DNA of 64,000 nt, from positions 62,001-126,000 of the forward strand of contig NZ_JARKMX010000003.1 of the NCBI RefSeq assembly GCF_029360705.1, given 5' to 3'. The notes beneath the pieces are model-generated. The model saw only the letters and a list, made by a program, of their open reading frames with translations, made no database searches and was not told the DNA's origin. The position numbers and the translations under genes were made by a program. This DNA is from Paraflavitalea pollutisoli. Its GTDB lineage: Bacteria; Bacteroidota; Bacteroidia; Chitinophagales; Chitinophagaceae. Below are positions 16,899 to 26,035 of the stretch, in pieces (position 1 is the stretch's first letter; each line of letters begins with the position of its first letter).

Positions 16899-19800
16899 AT
16901 GAAGAGAATTTATACCCTGTTGTTAATGCTGGCTGGCTTGTCGGGCATGGCTCAGTCATATAACAACGAATGGATAAAGTTCAATCAAACCTATTATAAA
17001 TTCAAGGTAGGAACCGAAGGGTTACTGCGTATTTCTCAAGCCACGCTCAATGCAGCCGGGCTGGGAGGCACTGCGGTACAGAACCTTGAGTTGTGGCGGA
17101 ATGGGGAAAAAGTTCCTTTTTATACCACTGTCCCTACCGGCCCTTTGCCTGGCAACGGTTACATCGAATTCTGGGCGAAACCCAACGATGGCAAACCAGA
17201 CAAAGCCATGTACCTGGATCCCCTCTACCAACACACCGATCATTATAGTCTTGTTACTGATACAGCCGTTTATTTCCTGAGTGCCAATACCGATCAATCG
17301 GGCATCCGGTACCAGGATGTGGTCAATAACGTAACTGGACCGGTGCCCCCGGTAGAGCCCTACTTCATGTATACGGCGGGCAATTACTTAAAAGCCAAAC
17401 TTAACCAGGGGTTTGCCGTTGACCTGAAAGAATACCTGTATTCATCTTCCTTTGATAAGGGCGAATACTGGTCGAGCAGTGATATCAATCCATCAACCAA
17501 CTTTGTAGCCTCCTTTACCGATCTCAAGGTCTACAGCGGAGGTCCGGATGCTACGCTGCGTTATGGAGCCAGCGGAAATTCGCTGAACAGTCGTAGTGTA
17601 CGGGTTGCTTTGAATGGAAATACCGTACGCGAAGATGTCATGGATTACTTCAATGATGTTGTCACCAATATATCGATACCCTCTGTGCAGCTAGCCTCCA
17701 ATAATGTAGATGTAAAAATTACCAATGCCAGTGCCGTGAGCACCGACCGGATGGTGGTATCGCATGTTGAACTCACTTATGCGCGTCAATTCAGGTTTGG
17801 CAATGCCAGAAATTTCAGTTTCAAACTACCTGCCAGGGCAGCAGGCTATTTCTTGAATATCAAAGAATTCGATTATGGTAGCACGCCTCCTGTGCTATAT
17901 GACAGGGCACTCGGCGAAAGGTATGTAGCAGACATTACTACGACACCCGGCTCCATACTTTTCGCACTGCCAGGTTCAGCCGTGCAACGTGACCTGGTAT
18001 TGGTCAATGTCGAGGCTGGCAATATTGGCCAGGTCGCCGGACTTACACCTAAAACATTCATTGACTATACGAAGGCAGTTAATCAGGGAACCTATTTGAT
18101 CATAACGCATCCTTCGTTGTTTATCGGTACTACTGGCAACAACCCGGTCAACGATTACAAGAATTACCGGGAGTCAGCGGCAGGCGGTGGTTACCGTGTG
18201 TTGATCGCAGATATCGATGAACTCGTTGACCAGTTTGCCTTCAGTATCCGGAAACACCCACTCTCAGTCCGGAACTTTATTCAATTTGCCAATGCGAAAT
18301 TCCAGGTTCCGGTTAAAAACGTATTCCTGATCGGGCGGGGGATGACCTACTATGATTTTCGCCGGAATATCACAGATCCGGTACTCGACAAACTGAACAT
18401 TATCCCCACCTTCGGCAATCCCGGTTCAGACAACCTGCTTAGTTCGGCCACGCCAGCTTCTTCCACACCAGTTATACCGATCGGGCGTTTGTCGGTAGTA
18501 CACCCTCGCGAGATTGAAGATTACCTGGTTAAAGTGAAAGAATATGAGCAATTGCAGATGAATGCTCCACAAACCATTGCAGACAGGGCCTGGACGAAGA
18601 ACGTGGTACAGGTAACTGGGAGTTCGGAAGCACACCTGGGAAGTGTATTGTGTAATTATATGGGTGCCTATAAACAGATGATCGAAGATGTCTCTTTTGG
18701 TGCAAAGGCTTACACATTTTGTAAGATCTCGGTAGGTAGTTCTGACCAGTTTGCCTCCGATCAGATAGCTCGTTTATTCAAAGAAGGTATTGGCTTTCTA
18801 AACTATTTCGGTCACTCTTCGGCTACCACCCTGGAGTTCAACCTCGACAATCCGCAGAATTACGAAAATGGAAATGGTAAGTATCCGGTATTCTTTGTGA
18901 ATGGTTGTAATGCGGGTAACTTTTTTACCTATTATCCCGCACGATTTACCTCCAACGAAACATTGTCGGAAAAGTTCGTACTTGCCAAGCAAAAAGGAAG
19001 TATCGCGTTTGTGGCCAGTACGCACTTTGGTATCGTCAATTACCTGAATAACTACCTGGTCAATTTGTACAAAGGAATCTCTACCATTGATTACAATAAG
19101 ACGTTGGGAGAAACACTGAAGGATGTTTTCGGCAAAATGCGTGAAGGACAGTATGCCGATGATTATTATTCCAGGATACATGCCGAGCAAATTACATTAC
19201 ATGGCGATCCGGCACTACGCCTGCAGGGGGAGTCAAAACCTGACTACGTTGTCGAGCAATCCTCTATCAAGGTTAATCCTGCTTTTATTTCCATCGCGGA
19301 TAATTTTGTGCAGGTAAAATCGGTCTTCATGAACCTTGGCCGGGCTATTGCCGATTCTATTGTAATTCAGGTCAAGCAGCAGTATCCTACCGGGGCCAGT
19401 GAAGTCGTATACCGCCAAAAGCATGCAGGTATTAATTATAAAGATTCTCTGACTTTATTTCTGCCGATCATTGCTACCCGCGATAAAGGAAAACATACGC
19501 TGACCGTATCCATTGACGATGAATCGGTGATTGATGAGGTGACGAAGAGTAACAATATAGCCGTCACTACATTTGATGTATTTGAAGATGAGGCACGGCC
19601 GGCATATCCCTATAATTTTTCGATTGTAAATGATCCCGTCCAGAAATTGTATTCTTCAACAGCCAATCCATTTAGCCTCCGGAAAGATTATGTGATTGAA
19701 GTGGATACGACAGAAGGATTCAACTCCGCACAAAAAAAGAGCTCCACAGTATCAGCCACCGGCGGTGTCATTGAATACGATCCCCAATTGACCTATAAAG

Positions 19801-21959
19801 ACAGTACTGTATACTACTGGCGAATTGCTCCCGTTCCTGCTAGTGGCGAAACCCTTAAATGGATCAATCAATCCTTTACTTACCTGAAAAATGTGGAAGG
19901 GTACGGCCAGTCACACTATTTCCAATTTGAGCGCGCAACAGCCGAACGTATGTACCTGGATACAGCTGATCGGATATGGAAATATGGCATGCGAAAGAAC
20001 AAGGTATACATTAAGAACTGTATTTTCGGACCAGGATGTGATACTGAGCGGGAGTTTGTCGTGGCAGTAAACGACGCTGATGTAATGGCTAGCGCGTGCG
20101 TTGGTAACTCCCTGATCTTTCACGTGTTCGATTCTATCACCTTTAAACCCTGGAAAAACGTGGATGAGAACGGTGCCGACTTGCACAGGTTCGGCAGTGG
20201 CTCCGCCAGTTGTCAGAAGAACAGGAACTATAATTTTGAGTTTTCATATATGAATCCTGGCAGCCGCAAGCTGATGATGGATTTTATGGATAGCATTCCC
20301 AAAGGATCGTTTGTAATTGTGAAAAGCGTATTCCATGACAATCCCAATTCTTACGTGCAAACCTGGATGAAGGATACACTTATTTACGGCTCCAACAAAT
20401 CATTGTACCACAAGTTGCTGGAGGCGGGATTTGTAGAAATCGACTCGATCAATTCGTCAAGAGCCTGGGCTTTTGTTTATAAGAAAGGAGATATGGACTA
20501 TGTGCCCCGCTATGAATTTGGTAAATCGTTTAACGGCAAGGTGGGATTGACTGCAGAGTGTTACACGAAGGATACCCTGGGATTCGTTACTTCGCCTATG
20601 TTTGGCCCTGCTAAGAGCTGGGAATCGGTGCAGTGGGATGGGAAGTCGCTGGAACAACTTTCCGGCGACAGACCTTCGCTGGAAGTGATCGGTATCAGCA
20701 AAACCTATGCAGAAACGACTTTGTATACGTTGCAGAAGAATGACCGTAACTTAAGTCTTTCCTCCGTGGATGCCAATATGTATCCTTACATGAAGCTCAG
20801 GTTGCGGAACCTTGATTCTATCAGTGTAACGCCTTATCAATTGAAGTACTGGCATGTTAAATATAAACCGGCTCCGGAAGGTTCTTTCGCCGCCAACCTT
20901 TACTTGAAAACAAAAGACACCGTGGAGATAGGTGAGCCAATCAAGTTTGGAATCGCCTTTAAGAATATCAGCAAGTATAATTTCGACAGCCTGGATATCA
21001 AGGCTACTATAACAGATAAAGATAATGTGGCTCATGAGATCAAGATCGGAAAGCAAAAAAAGGTAGTGTCTGGAGATACACTGCTTATCAATCTTGAACT
21101 GCCGTCGAAAGAATATGTCGGCAATAATACGGTGTATATAGAGGTGAATCCGGACGGCGACGAGCCAGAGCAGTATCATTTCAATAATTTCATGTACAAG
21201 ACCTTTTACGTGAAATCGGATAATTCGAATCCGCTGCTGGACGTAACCTTTGACGGTGTTCATATCCTCAACAGGGATATTGTATCCGCCAGGCCACATG
21301 TGCGGATCCAATTGAAAGATGAGGCGAAGCACATGCTATTGGATGATACGAGCCTTGTTTCGGTTCAGGTGCGTTATCCCGATCGGTCAACTCGTTTCTA
21401 CAAATTTGACAATGATACTTTACGGTTCACGCCCGCGACCAACGGCAGCGACAACGCTGCAGTCATCGACTTTACCCCGGCCTTTATCAATCAGATCAAG
21501 CCTGAGGGCGATGAATATGAATTGATCGTAACCGGTAAAGACAAGAGCGGCAACAAGGCAGGGACTGAATACAGGGTAGCTTTCAAGGTCATTAACAAGG
21601 CCATGATCTCCAACCTGCTGAATTATCCAAATCCGTTCAGTACTTCTACGGCTTTCGTGTTTACGCTGACCGGTAGTGAGATACCACAAAACCTTAAGAT
21701 CCAGGTGCTCACAGTAACCGGCAAAATCGTCCGGGAGATTACCATCAACGAATTGGGGCCGCTGCGGATCGGTAGAAATATTACCGAATTCAAGTGGGAT
21801 GGAACGGATCAGTTTGGGCAAAAGCTCGCCAATGGCGTATATCTGTACCGTGTTGTAACGAGTCTCAACGGGAAGTCGCTCGATAAGTACAAGACCTCGA
21901 CAGATAATACCGATAAGTTCTTTACCAACGGTTATGGTAAAATGTACCTCATGCGATAA
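16899..21959 (+). CDS. porU2: Type IX secretion sortase, PorU2-like C25 peptidase
   Basis: This 1686-residue protein has signal peptide MKRIYTLLLMLAGLSGMAQ and a long beta-rich N-terminal region. A gingipain-type C25 cysteine peptidase domain follows at about 390-760, with catalytic His639 (NYFGHSS) and Cys670 (VNGCNAGN). Several beta domains come after it. The final ~100 residues form a sorting-type domain (LNYPNPFSTSTAF, FKWDGTDQFGQKLANGVYLYR). PorU cleaves the C-terminal signal of T9SS cargo and attaches the cargo to the surface. This protein is longer than classical PorU and fits the PorU2 class common in Chitinophagaceae (family assignment from memory). Confidence 0.85.
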   Translation: MKRIYTLLLMLAGLSGMAQSYNNEWIKFNQTYYKFKVGTEGLLRISQATLNAAGLGGTAVQNLELWRNGEKVPFYTTVPTGPLPGNGYIEFWAKPNDGKPDKAMYLDPLYQHTDHYSLVTDTAVYFLSANTDQSGIRYQDVVNNVTGPVPPVEPYFMYTAGNYLKAKLNQGFAVDLKEYLYSSSFDKGEYWSSSDINPSTNFVASFTDLKVYSGGPDATLRYGASGNSLNSRSVRVALNGNTVREDVMDYFNDVVTNISIPSVQLASNNVDVKITNASAVSTDRMVVSHVELTYARQFRFGNARNFSFKLPARAAGYFLNIKEFDYGSTPPVLYDRALGERYVADITTTPGSILFALPGSAVQRDLVLVNVEAGNIGQVAGLTPKTFIDYTKAVNQGTYLIITHPSLFIGTTGNNPVNDYKNYRESAAGGGYRVLIADIDELVDQFAFSIRKHPLSVRNFIQFANAKFQVPVKNVFLIGRGMTYYDFRRNITDPVLDKLNIIPTFGNPGSDNLLSSATPASSTPVIPIGRLSVVHPREIEDYLVKVKEYEQLQMNAPQTIADRAWTKNVVQVTGSSEAHLGSVLCNYMGAYKQMIEDVSFGAKAYTFCKISVGSSDQFASDQIARLFKEGIGFLNYFGHSSATTLEFNLDNPQNYENGNGKYPVFFVNGCNAGNFFTYYPARFTSNETLSEKFVLAKQKGSIAFVASTHFGIVNYLNNYLVNLYKGISTIDYNKTLGETLKDVFGKMREGQYADDYYSRIHAEQITLHGDPALRLQGESKPDYVVEQSSIKVNPAFISIADNFVQVKSVFMNLGRAIADSIVIQVKQQYPTGASEVVYRQKHAGINYKDSLTLFLPIIATRDKGKHTLTVSIDDESVIDEVTKSNNIAVTTFDVFEDEARPAYPYNFSIVNDPVQKLYSSTANPFSLRKDYVIEVDTTEGFNSAQKKSSTVSATGGVIEYDPQLTYKDSTVYYWRIAPVPASGETLKWINQSFTYLKNVEGYGQSHYFQFERATAERMYLDTADRIWKYGMRKNKVYIKNCIFGPGCDTEREFVVAVNDADVMASACVGNSLIFHVFDSITFKPWKNVDENGADLHRFGSGSASCQKNRNYNFEFSYMNPGSRKLMMDFMDSIPKGSFVIVKSVFHDNPNSYVQTWMKDTLIYGSNKSLYHKLLEAGFVEIDSINSSRAWAFVYKKGDMDYVPRYEFGKSFNGKVGLTAECYTKDTLGFVTSPMFGPAKSWESVQWDGKSLEQLSGDRPSLEVIGISKTYAETTLYTLQKNDRNLSLSSVDANMYPYMKLRLRNLDSISVTPYQLKYWHVKYKPAPEGSFAANLYLKTKDTVEIGEPIKFGIAFKNISKYNFDSLDIKATITDKDNVAHEIKIGKQKKVVSGDTLLINLELPSKEYVGNNTVYIEVNPDGDEPEQYHFNNFMYKTFYVKSDNSNPLLDVTFDGVHILNRDIVSARPHVRIQLKDEAKHMLLDDTSLVSVQVRYPDRSTRFYKFDNDTLRFTPATNGSDNAAVIDFTPAFINQIKPEGDEYELIVTGKDKSGNKAGTEYRVAFKVINKAMISNLLNYPNPFSTSTAFVFTLTGSEIPQNLKIQVLTVTGKIVREITINELGPLRIGRNITEFKWDGTDQFGQKLANGVYLYRVVTSLNGKSLDKYKTSTDNTDKFFTNGYGKMYLMR

Positions 21960-21972
21960 AACAAACGTATAT

Positions 21973-22009
21973 AACAAAGAAAGGCTGCCCCGGGCAGTCT
22001 TTCTTTGTT
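21973..22009 (+). terminator. Strong hairpin terminator after porU2
   Basis: AACAAAGAAAG-G-CTGCCC pairs with GGGCAG-T-CTTTCTTTGTT through a long stem with one G-T pair and a 1-base loop. The T-rich right arm supplies the U tract. It starts 14 bp after the porU2 stop and separates it from the carbamoyltransferase cluster. Confidence 0.8.
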
Positions 22010-22153
22010 ATGGAGCAGAAACGGTGGCATTTAGGACGCGGTTGCCAAGGGGGTAAATCCCGTTCACGCCCAACGAAATAGGAAAAAAAGGCATAATTTA
22101 GGCACCTGGCAAAATTGAACCAGGAAGCCGCGCATCCCGGCGATCGTTTACTT

Positions 22154-24010
22154 ATGACTATACTAGGCATTTCGGCATTTTACCACGATTCAGCAGCTGC
22201 ATTGGTTCAGGATGGTCAGATCATTGCTGCTGCTCAGGAGGAACGTTTTACAAGAAAGAAACATGACGCCTCCTTTCCCACCAACGCGATACGTTTTTGT
22301 CTGGAATATGCCGGTTGCTCCCTAAATGATCTCCACGCTATCGTGTTTTACGAAAAGCCCTTGCTGAAGTTTGAACGCTTATTGGAAAGCTATTACGCAT
22401 TTGCACCGAAAGGGGTTAGGTCTTTTATAACTGCCATGCCTGTGTGGCTGAAAGAGAAGCTCTTTCTGAAAAGAGTTATTTGGGAAGAGTTGAGAAAGAT
22501 TGGCGACATCGACAAGAAAAAAGTGAAATTGCTTTTTCCCGAACATCACCTTTCCCATGCGGCCAGCGCCTTTTACCCATCGCCTTATGAACGGGCTGCA
22601 ATTTTAACGATCGATGGGGTAGGCGAATGGACGACCATTTCTATAGGCCTCGGGGAAGGCAATAAGATCAGTTTGCTCAAGGAAATCAATTTTCCGCATT
22701 CCCTTGGGCTTTTCTATTCAGCCTTTACCTACTACTGCGGATTCAAAGTGAATTCCGGCGAATATAAGTTGATGGGCCTGGCGCCCTACGGCAATCTTCA
22801 TAGTGAATCTGTAAGCCGTTATAAAAGGGTTATTAAAGAGCAGTTGATAGATATCAAGCCAGATGGCTCGGTATTGCTGAATCAGCAATACTTTAGTTAC
22901 GCCACTAGCTTACGCATGGTGAACGACGATCAATGGCGGCAGTTGTTTGGTTTTGCCAGGAGAGCTGACGGTCAGCCGCTGGAGCAGTGTCATTGTGACC
23001 TCGCCCTCGCCGCGCAGCAGGTTCTGGAAGAAGCTGTACTGAAGCTGGCAGCTGAAACAAAACGTTTAACCAATGCAGATTACCTTTGTATGGCTGGCGG
23101 AGTAGCCTTGAATTGTGTGGCCAACGGGAAACTGGATGCGCAAGGACTATACAAGGGTATCTTTATACAACCAGCTGCCGGCGATGCCGGCGGTGCATTG
23201 GGAGCCGCACTGGCAGGTCAGCATATTTATTTTGATCAGCAGCGAAGCCCTGCTGGTATAGACGCTTTGAAAGGGTCTTTCCTGGGCGGCGCATACAGTG
23301 ATACACAAATACGTTCAGCACTTGCTAAACACCAGGCGGTATACGAGCATTTAGAGAAAGAGGAGGAATTGCTGTCAAAGGTAGCAGATGCGATTGCAGC
23401 AGGTAAAGTAGTGGGATGGCATCAGGGACGCATGGAATTTGGTCCACGGGCACTGGGTGCAAGAAGTATTCTGGCCGACGCCCGCGATCCGGACATGCAG
23501 AAAAAGCTAAACCTGAAGATCAAATTCCGCGAAGGGTTCAGGCCTTTTGCCCCGGTTGTACTGTTTGAAGAAGTAGAGCAGTATTTCGACCTCAAAACGG
23601 CTTCTCCCTACATGTTGCTGGTTAAGCCTGTAAAAAATAGCCAATCATTGCCCGCTATGCTGGGCGAGGGCCAGGCGATGCTCGATAAACTGTACTTCAA
23701 AAGAAGTGATCTCCCGGCTATCACGCATGTAGACTGCTCGGCCAGGATACAGACCGTGCATAAGGAGACCAATAGCAGGTTGTGGCATCTTTTACAGCAC
23801 TTTAAACAGCAAACGGGATGTGCTGTATTGGTAAACACCAGTTTCAACGTACGGGGCGAACCAATTGTCAATTCACCGGAAGATGCGTACCGGTGCTTTA
23901 TGAGAACGGATATGGATTGTCTGGTGATAGGTAATTTCCTTTTGTTCAAAAGTGATCAATTGCCCTGGACGGAAGCGGCCGATTGGAGGAAAACAATTGA
24001 AAGCGATTAA
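22154..24010 (+). CDS. Carbamoyltransferase (NodU/CmcH/TobZ family)
   Basis: This 618-residue protein starts at the ATG at 22154 (ILGISAFYHDSAAALV); an earlier in-frame start adds 13 unrelated residues. The N-terminal Kae1/YrdC-like half has EERFTRKKHDASFP, the metal-binding HHLSHAASAFYPS and the nucleotide loop LTIDGVGEW, then GGVALNCVANGKL. The C-terminal half has MEFGPRALGARSILADARDP and FREGFRPFAPVVL. These enzymes make carbamoyl-AMP from carbamoyl phosphate and ATP and carbamoylate a sugar or other hydroxyl group. The next four genes are close and co-directional, so the target is probably a cell-surface glycan (inference). Confidence 0.92.
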   Translation: MTILGISAFYHDSAAALVQDGQIIAAAQEERFTRKKHDASFPTNAIRFCLEYAGCSLNDLHAIVFYEKPLLKFERLLESYYAFAPKGVRSFITAMPVWLKEKLFLKRVIWEELRKIGDIDKKKVKLLFPEHHLSHAASAFYPSPYERAAILTIDGVGEWTTISIGLGEGNKISLLKEINFPHSLGLFYSAFTYYCGFKVNSGEYKLMGLAPYGNLHSESVSRYKRVIKEQLIDIKPDGSVLLNQQYFSYATSLRMVNDDQWRQLFGFARRADGQPLEQCHCDLALAAQQVLEEAVLKLAAETKRLTNADYLCMAGGVALNCVANGKLDAQGLYKGIFIQPAAGDAGGALGAALAGQHIYFDQQRSPAGIDALKGSFLGGAYSDTQIRSALAKHQAVYEHLEKEEELLSKVADAIAAGKVVGWHQGRMEFGPRALGARSILADARDPDMQKKLNLKIKFREGFRPFAPVVLFEEVEQYFDLKTASPYMLLVKPVKNSQSLPAMLGEGQAMLDKLYFKRSDLPAITHVDCSARIQTVHKETNSRLWHLLQHFKQQTGCAVLVNTSFNVRGEPIVNSPEDAYRCFMRTDMDCLVIGNFLLFKSDQLPWTEAADWRKTIESD

Positions 24011-24040
24011 ATCTTACGGCAGCACTTAAAAGTTGTGAAT

Positions 24041-24190
24041 ATGGATTTCTTAAAAGATATCTGGATGTTCCTGAAGGCAAGAAAGAAGTGGTGGTTGGCC
24101 CCCATCATCCTGATTCTTTTGTTGCTGGGTATATTGCTGGTAATTGGTGGCAGTTCTGCCATCGCTCCCTTTATCTATACATTGTTTTAG
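24041..24190 (+). CDS. DUF5989-family small membrane protein
   Basis: This 49-residue protein (MDFLKDIWMFLKARKKWWLAP, then one hydrophobic helix ending in PFIYTLF) lies 30 bp after the carbamoyltransferase. The amphipathic start with RKKWW and a single membrane helix is the pattern of the DUF5989 family, which commonly sits between carbamoyltransferase and SxtJ-like genes. Its role is unknown; it may recruit the enzyme to the membrane. Confidence 0.82.
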   Translation: MDFLKDIWMFLKARKKWWLAPIILILLLLGILLVIGGSSAIAPFIYTLF

Positions 24191-24193
24191 GTC

Positions 24194-24553
24194 ATGGAAA
24201 AGAAAAAGCTGGAAACGATGCTTGTGCTGGTCACGACCAGTATTGTCCTTTACCTGATTTTCAGAAGATCGTATATACTCGTGGCCGGACTGGTGTTGGG
24301 CGCTGTGGGAGTTTTTTCTCCGGTTCTAGGCGGGGTGATTCATCGTGCCTGGACAGGTCTTTCGCATGTTTTGGGATTTGTGATGGGGAGGATAATGCTT
24401 GGCATTGTTTACTTTCTGTTTTTAGTACCGCTCTCGCTTATTGCCAGGGTGTTCCGGAAGAAGGGCGCCATGAAACTCAGCCAATCTGGCTCCAGCTATT
24501 TTACAGAACGGACGGTGACGTATACGAAGGAGACCATGGAACATCCATGGTGA
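24194..24553 (+). CDS. SxtJ-like membrane protein
   Basis: This 119-residue protein has two to three membrane segments (LVLVTTSIVLYLIFRRSYILVAGLVLGAVGVFS; FVMGRIMLGIVYFLFLVPLSLIARVF). A basic loop and a polar tail ending in KETMEHPW follow. Size and layout match the SxtJ family, found in saxitoxin and many glycan clusters beside a carbamoyltransferase, function unknown. It starts 3 bp after the DUF5989 gene, so it is certainly in the same operon. Confidence 0.8.
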   Translation: MEKKKLETMLVLVTTSIVLYLIFRRSYILVAGLVLGAVGVFSPVLGGVIHRAWTGLSHVLGFVMGRIMLGIVYFLFLVPLSLIARVFRKKGAMKLSQSGSSYFTERTVTYTKETMEHPW

Positions 24554-24584
24554 GGTTTCATAATCAGTTAACCCAGCACTAATA

Positions 24585-26033
24585 ATGTGGTTCCTGCGGC
24601 AAAAAACCTGGTGGCAGTTTTTGATCCTGGCAACACTTGCCCTGGGTCTCTATTGGCCACTGTTGGGGAACTATTTTGTCAACGATGATTTTATAGTTAT
24701 AAAAAGGGTTTGTCTGGAAGGACAGATCCTTGTAAAGGGCTTTTTTCGCCCGCTTTCGGATCTTTCAATTTGGCTTACCTATAAACTTTTTGGCGCTCGC
24801 CCATTTTTCTTTTATCTCACCGGAATACTGTTTCATGCGCTGACTACCTTTCTTTTGTTGAAACTGTGTTTGCGCTGGGCATGGACGGCCGACGAACAAC
24901 TGCAAAGAAGGTTTGCGTTGGTGACAGCCGCTTTGTTTTTTTGCTACCCCTTTCACAACGAAACAGTGGCTTGGATACTTGGCAGGGGAGCTGCTATGGC
25001 AGGCATATTCGCATTAACCGCCCTATGGGTGATGACCAGTAATTTGAACGAGTGGCGAAAAATGTGGTGGGTGTGTCTCTGCTTTTTTCTCGGACTGCTG
25101 GCCTATGAATCGATCATCGTACTACCGGCATGGATCCTGCTGTACCTGTTAACACAAGGGACACCTGCACGATCAGTTGTACGCTGGATCGTGGTACTGC
25201 TGGCTACCGCTGGTTTGCACCTGGTAATCCGCGTGGTATTATCGGGCAGCATCATCGGAGAATATGGCGAAGGAGTGCTTCAGTCGTCATTCTTGAACGG
25301 CCTGGGTCGTTCGCTCAAAGCCATGGGAAAAACTTTTTTACCACCGTCCGATAACAAGCTTCTGCTGCAGGGGGCATTTGTTGCCGTCATCATCCTACTG
25401 ACATATAGCTTGGTTAGGTTTTTTCAAAGATATGCCCGGGAGAACAGGACAATAGTTTTCCTCCGGCTGCTTGTTGCGGGCTATGCGATCTCCCTCTTGA
25501 TGCCGGCTTTGGCCGGAGTGAGTACCCGCACATCGGAAGGCGGGAGATTGTTGCTGATGCCCGCCATTTTTCTTTGTATGACGCTGAGTTTATTGTTGTT
25601 GAAAATGGTTCGCCCCGATTGGTTACAAATTACAGTGATCATTACGGCAATGGTTGCTGGCTGCATATTGTTGGAAATGGACAATTATCGATGGCAGCGG
25701 GCATCGGAATCGGTTCGGGAGGTGCTTGGTTTGCTCAAAAAGCATGAAGGGAAATCCTTACTGGTCGCCAACCTGCCGGAAGAGATCGATGGCGCTTATG
25801 TGTTTCGTGTAGGCTTTAAGGAAGCATTGCTCATTCACGGCATCGATACGGGAATGGTAAAGGTGGTATCGGTAGTAAAGCGGGATCAGGGTGTGCCGGC
25901 TGCATTTACCGTACAGGACAGGGTGCATTCATTGGATGGCAACTTGACGGGTAACTACTACCCACCGGTCGTTCTCTCCTGGGATGGCACGAAATGGGGA
26001 GAAGTTCCCTTTCAGGTTAATAATAAACAGTAA
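24585..26033 (+). CDS. Multi-pass membrane protein, GT-C glycosyltransferase-like
   Basis: This 482-residue protein has about ten membrane helices. After the first helix comes LLGNYFVNDDFIVI; the acidic pair near residues 32-34 is in the position of the catalytic Asp of GT-C enzymes that use lipid-linked sugars. The first loop also has FFRPLSDLSIWLTYKLFGARPFFFYLTGILFHALTTFLLL, a signature of the dolichyl/undecaprenyl-phosphate sugar transferase group. The soluble C-terminal part (about 370-482) is unrecognised. It is the fourth gene of the carbamoyltransferase operon. GT-C function is inferred, not proven. Confidence 0.72.
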   Translation: MWFLRQKTWWQFLILATLALGLYWPLLGNYFVNDDFIVIKRVCLEGQILVKGFFRPLSDLSIWLTYKLFGARPFFFYLTGILFHALTTFLLLKLCLRWAWTADEQLQRRFALVTAALFFCYPFHNETVAWILGRGAAMAGIFALTALWVMTSNLNEWRKMWWVCLCFFLGLLAYESIIVLPAWILLYLLTQGTPARSVVRWIVVLLATAGLHLVIRVVLSGSIIGEYGEGVLQSSFLNGLGRSLKAMGKTFLPPSDNKLLLQGAFVAVIILLTYSLVRFFQRYARENRTIVFLRLLVAGYAISLLMPALAGVSTRTSEGGRLLLMPAIFLCMTLSLLLLKMVRPDWLQITVIITAMVAGCILLEMDNYRWQRASESVREVLGLLKKHEGKSLLVANLPEEIDGAYVFRVGFKEALLIHGIDTGMVKVVSVVKRDQGVPAAFTVQDRVHSLDGNLTGNYYPPVVLSWDGTKWGEVPFQVNNKQ

Positions 26034-26035
26034 GT

